The notes under the pieces are model-generated. The model made no database searches. It had not been told where the DNA came from and saw nothing but the letters and a program-made list of their open reading frames with translations. Shown here one piece after another: positions 1 through 8,864 of a DNA stretch of 64,000 nucleotides. The stretch is taken from contig JAIUPC010000004.1 in assembly GCA_020161655.1 (NCBI GenBank), positions 62,001 to 126,000 of the forward strand. The letters run 5' to 3'. This DNA is from Pseudomonadota bacterium. GTDB lineage: Bacteria; Pseudomonadota; Alphaproteobacteria; Rhodobacterales; Rhodobacteraceae. Made by a program: the position numbers and the translations under genes. The first letter of the stretch is position 1. Each line of letters starts with the position of its first letter.

Positions 1-12
1 ATCTGGGGATGT

Positions 13-507
13 TTGTGGCACCTGCAATCGGGCTCTGGATGGATGCGTTGGAGAAGACCCTGGATCACCGACAGAGCGACATGGTTTGAGGCGGGCACCC
101 GACTGGCGGGGATGCGATACGTGTTGTTGCCGCTCTCGCTTCGGAACGTGGAGCACCTGCTGCATCAGCGCGGCGCCGAGGTCAGCCAAGAGGCAGTCAG
201 GTTTTGGTGGCACAGGTTCGGTCGGATGTTCGCTGCCGAGATACGGAAACGTCGGCACAAAGGTCTGAGACGAGGCCGGAGGCGTTGGCATCTCGACAAG
301 ACTTTCTTGAAGATCGGTGGCGAGGTACTGGAAAGCCTGGTCACGAAAACTCGGGACAAGAATGGCGCTGTTAATCGGCGCAGCCTTGAAAGGCATGGGT
401 GTCGCCGACACTCTGTGATCAGTTCCGTCGGCTCAGGCCCTGATCTTGACGTAGCAGAGGGGGCAATTCTGGATGCCGACAGGGGGTCAGTTTTGCGCGC
501 CGATTGA
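13..507 (+). pseudogene. Decayed IS6-family transposase fragment
   Basis: The translation carries recognisable IS6/IS26-type DDE transposase blocks: LPLSLRNVEHLLHQRG, then EAVRFWWHRFGRMFAAEIRKR, then RRWHLDKTFLKIGGE and EVLESLVTKTRDK. The stretch normally joining the catalytic LDE segment to EVLES (the HYLWRAVD part) is missing, so there is an internal deletion, and similarity fades after about base 400. Normal elements encode roughly 230-260 residues with a C-terminal catalytic Glu, which is not seen here. No intact terminal inverted repeats were found. It is a non-functional relic at the window edge; similar relics occur near 30.2, 32.3 and 40.5 kb. Confidence 0.75.
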
Positions 508-609
508 CAGACCGCACGCCACTCTCGCCGAGTGGCGTGGTCTCTGAGCGGGATCAGGGTCAGCCGTCCTGCCATGGCTGAGACGAGTTCGAACCAGTCT
601 GCCAGCACC

Positions 610-626
610 GTCCGGACTGTCCGGAC
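610..626. repeat. Twin GTCCGGAC palindromes after the RND operon
   Basis: Two copies of the 8-bp palindrome GTCCGGAC (610-617 and 619-626) are separated by one base, just beyond the stop codon of the leftward RND permease gene. They could form alternative hairpins at the 3' end of the efflux mRNA. There is no T-tract, so a terminator role is only a suggestion. Confidence 0.3.
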
Positions 627-644
627 CCGGCCGGGCACCGTCGT

Positions 645-3600
645 TCAGGCGCGCCCTTCTGCGCCCTCCAGGGCCTCTGCCGCCGGTTCCGGTCGGCGAA
701 GGGCACGGCGTACGAGGACGAAGAAGAGCGGCACGAAGAGGATGCCAAGCACGGTGGCAGATATCGTCCCACCAAGCACCGTCGCGCCGATCGTGTTCCG
801 CCCGTTTGCCCCCGCGCCGGTCGAGATCACCAAGGGCAGGACGCCAAGCGAGAAGGCGACCGAGGTCATGATGATCGGCCGGAACCGCTGGCGTGCCGCT
901 TCGATCACCGCGTCATAGAGCGGTCGGCCCGCTTCCGCCTGTTCTCGGGCGAATTCGACGATCAGGATGGCGTTCTTGCCGGTCAGGCCGATCACCGTCA
1001 GGAGGCCGACCTGAAAGAAGACCCCGTTGTCAAAGCCGCCGAGCCAGGCGCCGCAGAGTGCGCCAAGAACGCCGATGGGCATCGCGAACATGACAGCCAG
1101 CGGAATTGCCCAGCTTTCATAAAGCGCGGCCAGGCACAGGAACACGACGCCGAGCGAGAGAGCGTAAAGCAGCGTCGTCTGGCTTCCGGCCTGCTGCTCC
1201 TCAAGCGATAGCCCGGTCCAGGCGACGGCATAGCCCGTTGGCAACTGCTGCGAGATTTCCTCGATCGCCGCCATGCCCTGACCGCTCGACACGCCGGGGG
1301 CGGGGCTACCCTGGATCTGCATCGCGGGCACGCCGTTATAGCGCGTCAGGCCCTGCGGACCGTAGCTCCACCGGCCTTCCGCGAAGTTCGAGAAAGGCAC
1401 GAGCCCGCCGGAGCTGTTGCGGACCCGCCAGCGATCCATGTCCGACGGCAGCGCCCGGGATTCAGTGTCGCCCTGAATATAGACACGCTTGATCCGGCCC
1501 CGGTCGACGAAGTCGTTCACATAGCGCCCGGCCCAGGCGACCGACAGGAGGTTGCCGACATCCGTTGCGGAAACCCCCATGGCGCCCGCCTTCCGCCAGT
1601 CGATATCAAGGTTGTACTGCGCGGCATCCTCAAGCCCGTTCGGGCGGGCCGACGCGATGCGCGGGTCCTGCGCCGACATGCCAAGTAGCTGGTTCCTCGC
1701 ATCCAGAAGCTGCTCATGCGCCTGACCCGAGCGCGCCTGCAGGTAGAAGTCAAAGCCCGAGACGTTGCCAAGCTCGATCACCGAAGGCGGAACGATCGGG
1801 AAGGCCATCGCATCGCGGATCTGCATCATCGCCGGGAAGGCCCGGCCCGCGACGGCCTGCACCGACTGATCCGGTCGCGGACGTTCCTCCCAGTCCTTCA
1901 GTCGCACGAAGGCCATGCCGGCGTTCTGCCCCTGACCGGCGAAGCTGAAGCCCGAGACACCGAAGAAGCTTTCAACATTCTCGGATTCGTTGGTCATGAA
2001 GTGCTGGCGGATCTGCTCGATCACCTTGTCGGTGCGCTCGGTCGTGGCGCCTGTCGGACCCTGGATCAGGGCGAACATGATGCCCTGGTCTTCATCCGGC
2101 AGGAACCCCGTGGGGGTCCGCATGAAGAGGAAGACGACGGCACCACCGATGAGGAGATAGACAAAGAGGACGCGAAGCGGGCGGCGGATGATCCAGCTGA
2201 CCGAATTGCCGTAGCCGTTCATCGTGTGGTCGAAGCCGCGGTTGAAGAGGCCGAAGAGGCCGCGCGACTTGTGACCGTGTTCGTTGCGCAGGAGTGTCGC
2301 ACAGAGCGCGGGCGTAAGCGTCAGCGCCACGAGGACCGAGAGGCCCATGGCAGAGGCGATGGTGATCGCGAACTGCTTGTAGATCACGCCCGTCGAGCCG
2401 CCGAAGAACGCCATCGGCACGAACACCGCCGACAGCACCAGCGCGATGCCGATCAGCGCGCCGGTGATCTGGTCCATCGACTTCCGGGTGGCCTCCCGTG
2501 GCGACAGGCCTTCTTCCTCCATGATCCGCTCGACGTTCTCGACCACGACGATGGCATCATCGACCAGAAGGCCGATGGCCAGGACCATGGCGAGCATCGT
2601 CAGCGTATTGATGGTAAAGCCGAAGGCGGCCAGAATCCCGAAGGTGCCAAGCAGCACGACCGGCACCGCCAGCGTCGGAATGATGGTCGCGCGCCAGTTC
2701 TGCAGGAAGAGCAGCATCACAAAGAACACGAGGATGATCGCCTTGACCAAGGTCGTCGCAACCTCCTCGATGGAAATCTCGACGAAGGGGGTGGTGTCGA
2801 AGGGGATGACGTAGCTCATGCCTTCGGGGAAAAAGCTGGCAAACTCCTCCATCCGCGCCTTGACCCGTTCGGCGGTTTCAAGCGCATTCGCCCCCGAGGC
2901 CATGCTGATCGCCATGCCGGCCGAGGGCTGGCCATTGTAGAGCGCGTTCGTGCCGTAGCTTTCCGACCCGATCTCGACCCGCGCCACGTCCTTCAACAGG
3001 ATGAGGCCCCCGTCGGGTTCGGCGCGAAGCACGATCTGCTCGAAATCCTCGGGCGTCGACAGAAGCGACTGCGCGGTGATCGTCGCGTTCAGCATCTGGC
3101 CTTCGGGCACGGGATGGGTGCCGAATGCCCCGGCCGAAATCTGCGCATTCTCCGCCGAAACCGCCGCGACCACATCGCTGGGCGTCAGTTCGAAGGCCGC
3201 AAGCTTCGACGGGTCCAGCCAGATCCGCATGGCATATTGCGCGCCGAATACCTGCACCGACCCCACGCCCTCGACCCGGCTGAGATCGTTCACGAGGTTC
3301 GAGACCATGTAATCCGCGAGGTCCACCTGCTCGTAATTGGTGTCAGACGAGGTCAGGGCGATCACCATCAGGAAGCCTGATGTCGACTTCTCGACCGAGA
3401 TGCCCTGCCGCTGCACCGATTCAGGCAGAAGCGGCGTCGCCTGCGCGAGCTTGTTCTGCACCTGCACCTGCGCGATGTCGGCGTCGGTTCCCGTCTCGAA
3501 TGTCAGGGTCGTGGTCGATGTCCCCGCCGAGGTCGAGCTGGATGAGAAGTAGCGCATCCCGTCGAGGCCGGTCATCTGCTGTTCGATGACCTGGGTCACG

Positions 3601-3779
3601 GTATTCGCCACCGTATCGGCCGACGCACCGGGATAGGTCGCCCGGATCGACACCGAGGGCGGCGCGATTTCGGGATACTGCGCGATCGGCAGGTTCAGGA
3701 TCGACAGGACGCCAAGCGCCATGATGAGGATCGAAATCACCCATGCGAAAACCGGACGATCAATGAAAAAGCGGGCCAT
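645..3779 (-). CDS. RND multidrug efflux permease (HAE1, AcrB/MexB type)
   Basis: Inner-membrane proton/drug antiporter of a tripartite efflux pump. The 1044-residue length matches AcrB/MexB. It opens with the family start MARFFIDRPVFAWV (TM1), has the porter-domain segment IAPPSVSIRATYPGASA, and TM4 contains LLVDDAIVVVENVER with the paired Asp residues that carry protons in this family. A second block of membrane helices closes the C-terminal half. It lies 37 bp downstream of its adaptor gene on the same strand, so the two form an operon. No TolC/OprM-type outer-membrane gene follows, so a channel encoded elsewhere is presumably used. Family assignment is firm; substrates are unknown. Confidence 0.95.
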   Translation of the reverse strand: MARFFIDRPVFAWVISILIMALGVLSILNLPIAQYPEIAPPSVSIRATYPGASADTVANTVTQVIEQQMTGLDGMRYFSSSSTSAGTSTTTLTFETGTDADIAQVQVQNKLAQATPLLPESVQRQGISVEKSTSGFLMVIALTSSDTNYEQVDLADYMVSNLVNDLSRVEGVGSVQVFGAQYAMRIWLDPSKLAAFELTPSDVVAAVSAENAQISAGAFGTHPVPEGQMLNATITAQSLLSTPEDFEQIVLRAEPDGGLILLKDVARVEIGSESYGTNALYNGQPSAGMAISMASGANALETAERVKARMEEFASFFPEGMSYVIPFDTTPFVEISIEEVATTLVKAIILVFFVMLLFLQNWRATIIPTLAVPVVLLGTFGILAAFGFTINTLTMLAMVLAIGLLVDDAIVVVENVERIMEEEGLSPREATRKSMDQITGALIGIALVLSAVFVPMAFFGGSTGVIYKQFAITIASAMGLSVLVALTLTPALCATLLRNEHGHKSRGLFGLFNRGFDHTMNGYGNSVSWIIRRPLRVLFVYLLIGGAVVFLFMRTPTGFLPDEDQGIMFALIQGPTGATTERTDKVIEQIRQHFMTNESENVESFFGVSGFSFAGQGQNAGMAFVRLKDWEERPRPDQSVQAVAGRAFPAMMQIRDAMAFPIVPPSVIELGNVSGFDFYLQARSGQAHEQLLDARNQLLGMSAQDPRIASARPNGLEDAAQYNLDIDWRKAGAMGVSATDVGNLLSVAWAGRYVNDFVDRGRIKRVYIQGDTESRALPSDMDRWRVRNSSGGLVPFSNFAEGRWSYGPQGLTRYNGVPAMQIQGSPAPGVSSGQGMAAIEEISQQLPTGYAVAWTGLSLEEQQAGSQTTLLYALSLGVVFLCLAALYESWAIPLAVMFAMPIGVLGALCGAWLGGFDNGVFFQVGLLTVIGLTGKNAILIVEFAREQAEAGRPLYDAVIEAARQRFRPIIMTSVAFSLGVLPLVISTGAGANGRNTIGATVLGGTISATVLGILFVPLFFVLVRRALRRPEPAAEALEGAEGRA

Positions 3780-3816
3780 GGTGGTTCCCTGTGCTGTTCG
3801 CGCGTGGCAGGCAGGA

Positions 3817-5019
3817 TCAGTCGGCGGCCGTGGCCGCTGAACTTCCGCCGTCTTCGCCTTGGGCAGTCTCGGCGGTGGCCGGCTCGGGTTTTGTGCGTTC
3901 CTCGGGCGCGACCGTCATGCCGGGGCCGGTCTTTTGCAGCCCCTCGACAATGACCCGATCACCGTCCTGCAGCCCTTCGTTGACGATCCATTTGTCACCG
4001 CGGTCCTGCAGGATGTTGATCGACCGCTGTTCGACCACGTTCTCGGCGTTGACGACCATCGCGATGGGCTGGCCGCGCCGGTCGCGGGTGACAGCTTCCT
4101 GTGGCGCAAGAATGACGCCCTTTGCCGTCGCCTGCTGCACCACCGCCTGCACATACATGCCCGGCAGCAGGAGCCGGTCGGGATTGGCGAAGGAAAGCCT
4201 CAGCGTGACCACGCCGGTCGTCTCGTTGACGTAAGGCTCGGCTGCGGTAAGGGCGCCTTCATGCTCGAACTCGGTGCCATCGGCAAGACGGAGCGTTACC
4301 CTCCGGTCGGGGCGGGCCTTTCCATCTGATGCGATCATCTGGCGGCGGAACCGGATGACTTCGGCCGCCGATTGCGTCACGTCCACGTAAACGGGGTCGA
4401 TTGTACGGATCACCGCCAGCGGATTTGCCTGGCTTGCCGTGACAAGCTCGCCCTTGCTTGTCTGGGCAAGGCCGATCTCACCGCTGAGCGGCGCCAGGAT
4501 TGTGGTCCTGTCCAACTCGATCCTCGCGGTCAGAAGCTGCGCCTCTGCGACCTGCACTGCGGCATCAGCAGAATCGCGGGCCGCGGTCGCATCGTCCAGC
4601 GCCTGTTCGCTGACCACGCTGCGCGCGTACAAGTCGTTCACCCGGTCTGCCTCGCGGCGCGTTGCCCCGGCCTGGGCACGCGCTTGCGCCACGGCCGCCT
4701 CGGCCTGTGCAAGTGCGGCCTCGTAGGTTGTGCGGTCGATGTGAAAGAGCGGATCGCCAAGATTGACCTCGCGCCCCTCCTCAAAGAGCCGTTCGGTGAT
4801 GATGCCGTTGACCTGCGGTCTTACCTGGGCCTCTGCCGAGGCAGCCACGCGCCCGGGCAGGGTTGTGGTCAGGACGACATCTTCGGCTTGGACGGTCACG
4901 ACGGTGACGGCCTGCGGCGGCATTTCCCCTGCGGTTTGTGCCGGTGCTGAAGTGCCTGCCACAACTGCCAGAACCGGCAGCACGAGCGCAAAGTACTTTC
5001 GGTGCGGTGATGCGCGCAT
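3817..5019 (-). CDS. RND efflux periplasmic adaptor (AcrA/MexA type)
   Basis: Membrane-fusion protein bridging the RND permease and an outer-membrane channel. The start at 5019 is chosen because GGAG sits 8 bases upstream and the N-terminus becomes a signal peptide (MRASPHRKYFALVLPVLAVVAGTSAPAQ); a frame open further upstream adds a non-signal-like extension. No lipobox Cys is seen. Typical blocks follow: half-lipoyl segment VRPQVNGIITERLFEEGREV, an Ala-rich coiled-coil hairpin (AALAQAEAAVAQARAQ), the second lipoyl half LSGEIGLAQTSKGELV, and beta-barrel segments. The C-terminal tail is acidic and Ala/Thr-rich. About 400 residues, normal for the family. First gene of the efflux operon. Confidence 0.93.
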   Translation of the reverse strand: MRASPHRKYFALVLPVLAVVAGTSAPAQTAGEMPPQAVTVVTVQAEDVVLTTTLPGRVAASAEAQVRPQVNGIITERLFEEGREVNLGDPLFHIDRTTYEAALAQAEAAVAQARAQAGATRREADRVNDLYARSVVSEQALDDATAARDSADAAVQVAEAQLLTARIELDRTTILAPLSGEIGLAQTSKGELVTASQANPLAVIRTIDPVYVDVTQSAAEVIRFRRQMIASDGKARPDRRVTLRLADGTEFEHEGALTAAEPYVNETTGVVTLRLSFANPDRLLLPGMYVQAVVQQATAKGVILAPQEAVTRDRRGQPIAMVVNAENVVEQRSINILQDRGDKWIVNEGLQDGDRVIVEGLQKTGPGMTVAPEERTKPEPATAETAQGEDGGSSAATAAD

Positions 5020-5315
5020 CCTGCTGCTCCAGAAAATTGACTGACCTTTCAATATTTCGATCATCTCGGGCGCCGACATTCAACCCAAAAAAGGGCCGAT
5101 CAAACGTCACAAAGCGCTGTCAGCAACCTTGACGTGAGACAGAGCGCAGTCTCACAAGACGGGCGATCTTCAAGCAACCCCGCGCCTCCGCACGCGCAAA
5201 GCAACGGGGCCTCCGAGCGGGACAAGGGACAGCGATCCGGCCTTCGTCGCGACGGGTTTGCATTCGTCTGCCAGCACCCTGAGCGGCACATCGGCAATCC
5301 GTCTTGCAATCCGGG
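5020..5315. other. Intergenic region upstream of the RND operon
   Basis: This 296-bp gap carries the leftward efflux promoter region and the 3' flank of the leftward GT1-like gene. The one clear element is the dyad at 5134-5155. No TetR/MarR-type regulator, the usual neighbour of such pumps, is encoded here. A short minus-strand frame between about 5170 and 5325 is open but matches no family I recognise. Confidence 0.5.
5134..5155. promoter_or_regulatory. Candidate efflux operator (GTGAGAC-N8-GTCTCAC)
   Basis: Perfect inverted repeat with 7-bp arms (5134-5140 and 5149-5155) and an 8-bp spacer, about 115 bp upstream of the adaptor start. Size and symmetry resemble TetR-family operators that control RND pumps. 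No regulator gene is adjacent, so the binding protein would be encoded elsewhere. Confidence 0.45.
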
Positions 5316-6644
5316 TCAAGGCTTCCACGTCTCGCGCAGCATGCGGGTGGAACCCCGGACGGAAGGCATCTCGCGCTGGCGTGCGACCGCCAGGATCTTT
5401 TCCGCCGCCAGATCAACGCCTGAGAACGCCGCCATGTCACGGCCATTGGCCTTGAGCCGGTCTCCCATCCCGAGGTCGTCCAGTGCCGTGCGGATGGTCT
5501 TGTGGAGATCCTCGGGCGCCCAGTCTGAGCGTTGAAGCATGTAGCCGGTCCCGGTCTCGACCGCTCGTCGGGCGTTGTCGTGCCCGTCCCAGCAATACGG
5601 CATGATGATGGAGGGCACGCCCGAGTAAAGCGCCTCGCAGAAGCTGTTGTTGCCGCCGTGGTGGATGAAGAGGTCGGCCTTGGCCACTACGCTTGGCTGC
5701 GGGAACCATCGTTCGAGGATCACATTGTCCGGCACCGCGCGATAGGCGTCGCGGAACCCGCCGACATTGACGAGGAACCGCGCGGGGAATTCGGCGAAAG
5801 CAGCAATGAGCCTCTGGATGAGGCTGGTATCCATCGCGCCAAGACTGCCGAACGACACATAGACAAGCGGGCCGGCCTTCCGGGCGAAATCAGGCACGTC
5901 GAACGGTGCTTCCTGCCGGACGCAGCCTTCGAGGTAGGTGAAGAGCGCCGGATCAAGTGGCGCCGCCCGGTCACGCCGCAGGATGGAGGGGGCAAGGAGC
6001 AGGTTGTGCCATGGCGAGGTTTCGAGGAATTGGGCGGGGGGTAGTCCCGGCAAACCGTGGCGCGCACGAAACTGGTTGTAGCGCGCATGAATCGGTCCGA
6101 TCACCGACTGATAGCGGGCGTCGAAGGCCGCGCGGCCCGCCGCGTCACCGGCTTTCAGGCCAGAGAGATAGGGCGGCACATTCGCGTCCGGCAGCTCGGT
6201 TTCGGCGCAGGACACGACCCGGACCCAGGGAATGCCGGCACGGGCGATGGCCGGAAACATGACGACGTTGTCGACGACGACCGCATCCGGCCTCAGCCGT
6301 TGAAGCAGCGCGAAGAGTGGCGCCTCGGCCTCTACGGCGGTATCGACGATCGCTTCCCAGGTGGGGGCGACATAGGTTTCGATCTGGTCGATGGGGGCGA
6401 GGTCGAAATGCGGCAGGTGGCGGCTGATGAAATCCTGCCAGTAGGTTTCCGGCGCTGTCGTGTCGGAGGCGGGGAGATGGTGTTCCTGGAATCCGTATTC
6501 CGAGAACACGCCGGAAAAACCGGCATGGCAGATAAAGACCGGCCGTGCGCCCTTGTCGCGAAGCGCCCGGGCGATGCCGACGCAATTCAGCGCGGCGCCG
6601 AAGCTCGCTTCGGGAAAGAAGGCGATCGTGGGGGGGCCGCCCAT
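5316..6644 (-). CDS. GT1-like glycosyltransferase (MGT/UGT fold), paralogue A
   Basis: Predicted cytoplasmic GT-B protein of the UGT/MGT superfamily, about 442 residues. Start 6644 is preferred: the preceding GntR gene stops at 6649, a GGGA box lies between, and the family-like start MGGPPTIAFFPEASFGAALN begins here. The C-terminal donor half is well kept: VYVSFGSLGAMD, ERWFPQPSVVAKADLFIHHG and the HHGGNNSFCEALYSG core. Two usual catalytic features are altered: the N-terminal loop lacks the GH catalytic His (AALN instead), and the donor-binding DQ motif reads WDGHDNA. A paralogue at 11508-12782 has the same changes. Forms an operon with GntR and diverges from the ABC operon. Donor and acceptor are unknown; a non-canonical activity is possible. 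Confidence 0.85.
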   Translation of the reverse strand: MGGPPTIAFFPEASFGAALNCVGIARALRDKGARPVFICHAGFSGVFSEYGFQEHHLPASDTTAPETYWQDFISRHLPHFDLAPIDQIETYVAPTWEAIVDTAVEAEAPLFALLQRLRPDAVVVDNVVMFPAIARAGIPWVRVVSCAETELPDANVPPYLSGLKAGDAAGRAAFDARYQSVIGPIHARYNQFRARHGLPGLPPAQFLETSPWHNLLLAPSILRRDRAAPLDPALFTYLEGCVRQEAPFDVPDFARKAGPLVYVSFGSLGAMDTSLIQRLIAAFAEFPARFLVNVGGFRDAYRAVPDNVILERWFPQPSVVAKADLFIHHGGNNSFCEALYSGVPSIIMPYCWDGHDNARRAVETGTGYMLQRSDWAPEDLHKTIRTALDDLGMGDRLKANGRDMAAFSGVDLAAEKILAVARQREMPSVRGSTRMLRETWKP

Positions 6645-6648
6645 TCCC

Positions 6649-7602
6649 TTACCCGCCGCGTCGCGGGGTGGCTGCAAGCGGCGGTGCCCCACGGTTAGCG
6701 GCCCGCGGACGCTGGCTTCCGGACAGGCGGAGATGAACGCGCAGAAGATCGGCCGCGACGGCGAACTGTCCGACCTCCATATGGTCGATGATCTGCAGGT
6801 GCTCCTGTATCGACTGTCGCAACCTCACGACGCTGACCCGGGCTGTCGCGCCGGGCAATTCGCGCAGACGATGATGCGCGGCGAGGGCTTCTGACAGGTA
6901 GCGATTGGCCGCGCCCCGGGCGATGAGCATGTGAAATTCCAGATCAAGCCGCCCGAAGCGGCCGCCGTCGAGCCGCTCATCGGGTTCGGCCAGAAGGGCG
7001 ACCAGTTCGCGCCGCAGCGCCGCCGACCGGTCGTGGTCGAGCGCGAAACCCGGCAGGACAAGTGCCGCCGGTTCCAGCACCAGGCGATACTCGATGCTGT
7101 CGGACTGCGATTCGGGACTGTCGGGCAGATGCGCGAAGACCCAGGACTGGCCCGGCGCGCGCGATACCAGCCCGTCGTCGGCGAGGGCGCCGAGTGCCTT
7201 TAGCACCGTCCTGCGGTCGCTTTGATAGCGGCGCGCCACCTCGCCCACCGTGATCGCCTCGTCGAGGCGCCGGGCGGCACGGTCGCGGATGATCCGCCCG
7301 GCGAGGTCCTCCTCGGCGGCGCCGGGCAGCCGGGGAAAGAGCGCGGAAGCCCCGACAAGGTCGTCGGAAAGCCGGTAGCCTCGGCCCGGTTCATGAACCG
7401 CAACCCCTTGATCCGCGAGTAATTTCAACGCCGCCCGGACCGGCGTGCGCGACACGTTGCACTGGCTGGCCAGAAGCTGTTCGGGCAGGTGCGCGCCGGG
7501 ACCGAGCGCGCGGTCGCGCACAAGGTCCAGAATCCGGCGCGCAAGATCCAGATGGTTCTGCCGGGGGCGAGGCGTTGATGTTCGACGTTCGGAAGTTTCC
7601 AT
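6649..7602 (-). CDS. GntR/FadR-type regulator with two winged-helix segments
   Basis: Start at 7602 has a GAGAGG box 4 bases upstream. The N-terminal part is a GntR winged helix (RILDLVRDRALGPGAHLPEQ, then VSRTPVRAALKLLADQGV). About 70 residues later comes a second helix-turn-helix-like segment (VGEVARRYQSDRRTVLKALG, then LVSRAPGQ), followed by an all-helical FCD-like ligand domain (FGRLDLEFHMLIARGAANRY). At about 317 residues it is longer than usual FadR-type proteins, consistent with the duplicated DNA-binding part. It lies between the two GT1-like operons, with four bases before paralogue A, and probably controls both the leftward and rightward units in response to the imported solute. Confidence 0.88.
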   Translation of the reverse strand: METSERRTSTPRPRQNHLDLARRILDLVRDRALGPGAHLPEQLLASQCNVSRTPVRAALKLLADQGVAVHEPGRGYRLSDDLVGASALFPRLPGAAEEDLAGRIIRDRAARRLDEAITVGEVARRYQSDRRTVLKALGALADDGLVSRAPGQSWVFAHLPDSPESQSDSIEYRLVLEPAALVLPGFALDHDRSAALRRELVALLAEPDERLDGGRFGRLDLEFHMLIARGAANRYLSEALAAHHRLRELPGATARVSVVRLRQSIQEHLQIIDHMEVGQFAVAADLLRVHLRLSGSQRPRAANRGAPPLAATPRRGG

Positions 7603-7632
7603 AAGCCTCTCGGTGATCCGCGGGCCAGTTAG

Positions 7633-7662
7633 GTATTGACGTATTTTTTCGCGCAATAATAC
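7633..7662. promoter_or_regulatory. AT-rich divergent promoter/operator candidate (GntR / ABC operon)
   Basis: The 160-bp GntR-ABC spacer contains an AT-rich core bounded by the inverted pair GTATT (7633-7637) and AATAC (7658-7662). A TTGACG -35-like box (7636-7641) and TAATAC (7657-7662) are 15 bp apart, a short spacer. The local AT content stands out in this GC-rich window. A likely site for the adjacent GntR protein. Confidence 0.4.
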
Positions 7663-7762
7663 ACTTAGGTCAAGGCAGGCGCTTATGATCTGCCAATCTG
7701 CGGTTCTATTTCCGCAAGAAAATACCGCTCCGCGCGGTCGACCCAACAGCAGAGGTATCGCC

Positions 7763-8815
7763 ATGTCTCACCTTGCATTCCGCCTTCGGTCGCTTCTGGC
7801 CGGCGCAGCAACCCTCGGGCTTGCCGCCGGTCCGGCGACCGCAGAACTCGTCATCTCGAACTGGGACGGCTACATGGCCCCCGATGCGGTGGCCAATTTC
7901 GCCACTGAATCCGGCGAGGCGGCAGAGATGGTCGTTCACGCCACCAACGAGGAAATCATGGGCAAGCTCATCGCGTCGGGCGGGGCGGGCTATGACGTTG
8001 TCTTCGTCTCCTCGCCCTTCGCCGAGGTGTTGCGCAATCTCAACCTCCTGGAGCCGATCGACCCGGCGAAAGTACCGAACCTTGCCAACCTCTATCCCGA
8101 GGCGACGGAACTGCCGCACGATCCGGGCAACACCTTCTCCGTCCCCTATGCCTGGGGGACGACCGGGCTATGCTACCGCTCCGACCTCGTGTCGCCGGAG
8201 CCTCAGTCCTGGAACGACCTCCTTCACCCGGCCGAGGCGCAGGCCGGGAAGATCACGCTTCTTGGCACCGACCGCTGGCTTCTGGCGGCAGGATTCCTTG
8301 CCAAGGGATATTCGGTGAACGAAACCAACCAGGCGAAGATCGACGAGGTCGAGGCCGATCTGATCGAGGCGAAGAAGACCATGCTCGCCTTCGATGACAC
8401 CACTTTCTATTCAAAGCTCGTCTCCGGCGAGGCCACGCTCGTCCATGCCTGGGACGGCTGGTGCAACTACGGCATTACCGAGAACCCGGCGATCAAGTTC
8501 GCTGTCCCCACCGAAGGCTCCGACCTCTGGGTGGACACGATGGTGGTGATGAAGGCGTCCCAGAACAAGGACGGGGCGTTCAAGTTCATCAACTACATCC
8601 TCGACGCCAAGAACCACGCCTGGGCGGCGGAGAACATCCTTTACAAGGTGCCGAACAAGCCGGCCATGGAAAGCCTGTCCGCCGAGATGTCGGCGACCTA
8701 TCCGAACATGGCGATGACGCCAGCCGAGCTTCTGAAGCTGGAGCAGCTTCGCGATGTCGGTGACGCGAGCCGCGCCTATGCCAAGGCCGTGAGCGCGATC
8801 AAGGCCGCACAGTGA
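7763..8815 (+). CDS. Polyamine-type ABC importer, periplasmic binding protein (cluster 1)
   Basis: PotD/PotF-family solute-binding protein, 350 residues. Start 7763 follows AGAGG and yields a signal peptide (MSHLAFRLRSLLAGAATLGL, cleavage after ATA before ELVISNWDGY). Family hallmarks are the ISNWDGYMAPDAV opening, YDVVFVSSPFAEV, SVPYAWGTTGLCYR and the late AWDGWCNYG segment. It captures a cationic or amine solute for the following permease genes. First gene of a rightward operon that continues through the transporter, a GT1-like gene, three cupins and an aldehyde dehydrogenase. A hairpin directly follows the stop codon. The exact ligand cannot be read from sequence. Confidence 0.92.
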   Translation: MSHLAFRLRSLLAGAATLGLAAGPATAELVISNWDGYMAPDAVANFATESGEAAEMVVHATNEEIMGKLIASGGAGYDVVFVSSPFAEVLRNLNLLEPIDPAKVPNLANLYPEATELPHDPGNTFSVPYAWGTTGLCYRSDLVSPEPQSWNDLLHPAEAQAGKITLLGTDRWLLAAGFLAKGYSVNETNQAKIDEVEADLIEAKKTMLAFDDTTFYSKLVSGEATLVHAWDGWCNYGITENPAIKFAVPTEGSDLWVDTMVVMKASQNKDGAFKFINYILDAKNHAWAAENILYKVPNKPAMESLSAEMSATYPNMAMTPAELLKLEQLRDVGDASRAYAKAVSAIKAAQ

Positions 8816-8821
8816 GCAAAC

Positions 8822-8845
8822 GGGCCGGGCGGCTGCGTCCGGCCC
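8822..8845 (+). terminator. Hairpin after binding-protein gene (cluster 1)
   Basis: Perfect 7-bp stem GGGCCGG/CCGGCCC with a 10-nt loop, starting six bases after the binding-protein stop codon and followed by a pyrimidine-rich CCTCTTCC. It probably stabilises the upstream mRNA or attenuates readthrough, giving more binding protein than permease. Confidence 0.55.
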
Positions 8846-8864
8846 CTCTTCCGATGGTCTCCCT

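Noticed and set aside
430-510. Possible insertion-sequence end (GGGGGTCAGTTTTGCGCGCC and following bases)
   Set aside because: It recalls ends of some insertion sequences, but no matching inverted partner was found in the window.
1716-3380. Long open frame on the plus strand opposite the RND permease
   Set aside because: His/Arg/Asp-rich translation with no family match, exactly antisense to a well-conserved gene; a GC-rich mirror frame.
5170-5325. Short minus-strand frame downstream of the leftward GT1-like gene
   Set aside because: About 50 codons, no start with a ribosome site and no family resemblance; possibly an old relic but not supportable.
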